This document shows, piece after piece, positions 63,118 through 64,000 of a stretch of 64,000 nt of DNA. The DNA lies in NCBI GenBank assembly GCA_024349245.1, contig JALDNG010000006.1, positions 3,589,001-3,653,000 on the forward strand, written 5' to 3'. Position numbers and translations under genes: made by a program. The DNA comes from Neodontobutis hainanensis. Taxonomy: Eukaryota > Chordata > Actinopteri > Gobiiformes > Odontobutidae. The notes beneath the pieces are model-generated. The model was not told where the DNA came from. It made no database searches and saw nothing but the letters and a program-made list of their open reading frames with translations. Positions within the stretch are counted from its first letter, which is position 1, and each line of letters begins with the position of its first letter.

Positions 63118-64000
63118 GTAAGTACCAGTTACTGACACAGCATTTGCTATTTTGCTTAGATATGCCATGTGCATTTACAGGTCAGAGGTTGGCAGGTACA
63201 ATTACATTAGAAATAAACTGAAAGAAACAAAACTAAATCTTTTGATTCATTCATCCACTTAGGTTTGTTTGTGCTTTCAGATAGTATATTGAAGACAAAA
63301 AGGCAAACAGTATAATTATATTATTACAGCTCTACAAGCTATTTGGTAAATAGTTTCTGACTTTATTTTTGCAGTAAAGTTTAATCCATAATGTTTTTTT
63401 AATCTAAATTCTTTCTTACGTTTCCTCTTAGGCATTTTAAAGCAGTTTTATTTGAGTGGGGTTTGTGGCTTTTTGTCATTATTTTTAATCAAAGTAAAGA
63501 AATGAATCTAATAAATGACTCATACTTGTAGTTACATTATAGTCATAGTACATTCATAGTATTATCATTTTCCTTCAGTTAAATCAGGTCCAACAGTGCT
63601 TCAAGCATAGACAACTTGAGTGTTTGTGTGGGGTATGTGAACTCAAATGTATCTCACATGTCTGCAGAGTAACAAGGTTCCCAAAGCAGCCAAAACATGT
63701 CAAACTGAAAATGGCACAGCCCCATTGTGTGATTGTTAACTTCATTAGACCATGTTGTGGAATGAAGTGCGTAGAAAGCTCAGGACTGAAATAATATCCT
63801 CCTCTGTCAACCACGAAAGCTGCTCTAATTAGATTAATGTGACTGATTCAATTTCCGCTGTGCTACATACAGCAAGCCTGGTTTCAAACACTGCAAGGGT
63901 GTGTTAGTGAGGAAATGTGTTTTATAGGTGCAAAATGTCAGATCACCAGGTGTTAACAGGCTGTCCTACATTAAAGTCCAGATGTATTCAACATGGTCAA
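63118..64000. other. Intron following the 62760 exon
   Basis: Begins with GTAAGT. AT-rich, with no further exon or repeat recognised to the end of the window. Confidence 0.4.

Overview
The window looks like intronic DNA of a teleost (ray-finned) fish. It is AT-rich and gene-poor, and it is littered with repeat types typical of fish genomes: two Tc1/mariner copies, two hAT copies, a piggyBac remnant, an L2 LINE end, a LINE fragment with a restriction-like endonuclease, tRNA-derived SINEs and dinucleotide arrays. There is no operon structure, no ribosome-binding-site-led gene and no CRISPR array. Almost every open frame of 60-180 codons is a chance frame or transposon debris.

The one exon I recognise with good support is at 23958-24162 (+). 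It encodes a piece of the first MAM domain of the receptor tyrosine kinase ALK (or its fish paralogue LTK) and corresponds to the fourth coding exon of the vertebrate gene. Splice sites and codon phase both fit. No neighbouring exon of that receptor was found, so the flanking ~24 kb and ~39 kb read as two very large introns, as is usual for ALK. A second plausible coding exon lies at 62760-63117 (+). It is an ATG-started frame ending at a strong splice donor and predicts a type II single-pass membrane protein that I could not identify. Its donor phase does not fit the exon that should follow the ALK exon. It is therefore more likely the first exon of a separate gene nested in, or next to, the receptor gene.

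Layout: 1-5.7 kb, intron with one weak decayed frame on the minus strand. 5.7-6.8 kb, an inverted pair of one unidentified repeat. 7.7-8.0 kb, SINE. 10.9-11.05 kb, fragment of a fish-wide tRNA-headed repeat. 14.29-15.58 kb, a hAT element with an 8-bp target duplication, a BED zinc-finger exon and a long AT array. 15.84-17.39 kb, a SINE head-to-head with an RLE-LINE fragment that contains an in-frame palindromic amplification. 19.9-20.7 kb, a deleted Tc1 element. 23.6 kb, (CA)25, then the ALK exon. 27.05-27.64 kb, L2 LINE 3' end. 33.5-34.1 kb, a second hAT element. 36.85, 43.83 and 55.4 kb, further copies of the tRNA-headed repeat. 42.56-42.84 kb, a Tc1-type MITE. 49.70-49.96 kb, a MITE with almost perfect long terminal inverted repeats. 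50.6-51.8 kb, piggyBac remnant. 56.7-57.0 kb, a possible MITE. 60.0-60.65 kb, a stretch that resembles a conserved non-coding enhancer. 62.5-63.1 kb, the candidate first exon.

I found no new biological system. The best leads are the putative nested type II membrane-protein exon, the in-frame nested palindromes inside the LINE frame, and the retained BED-finger exon in the deleted hAT copy.
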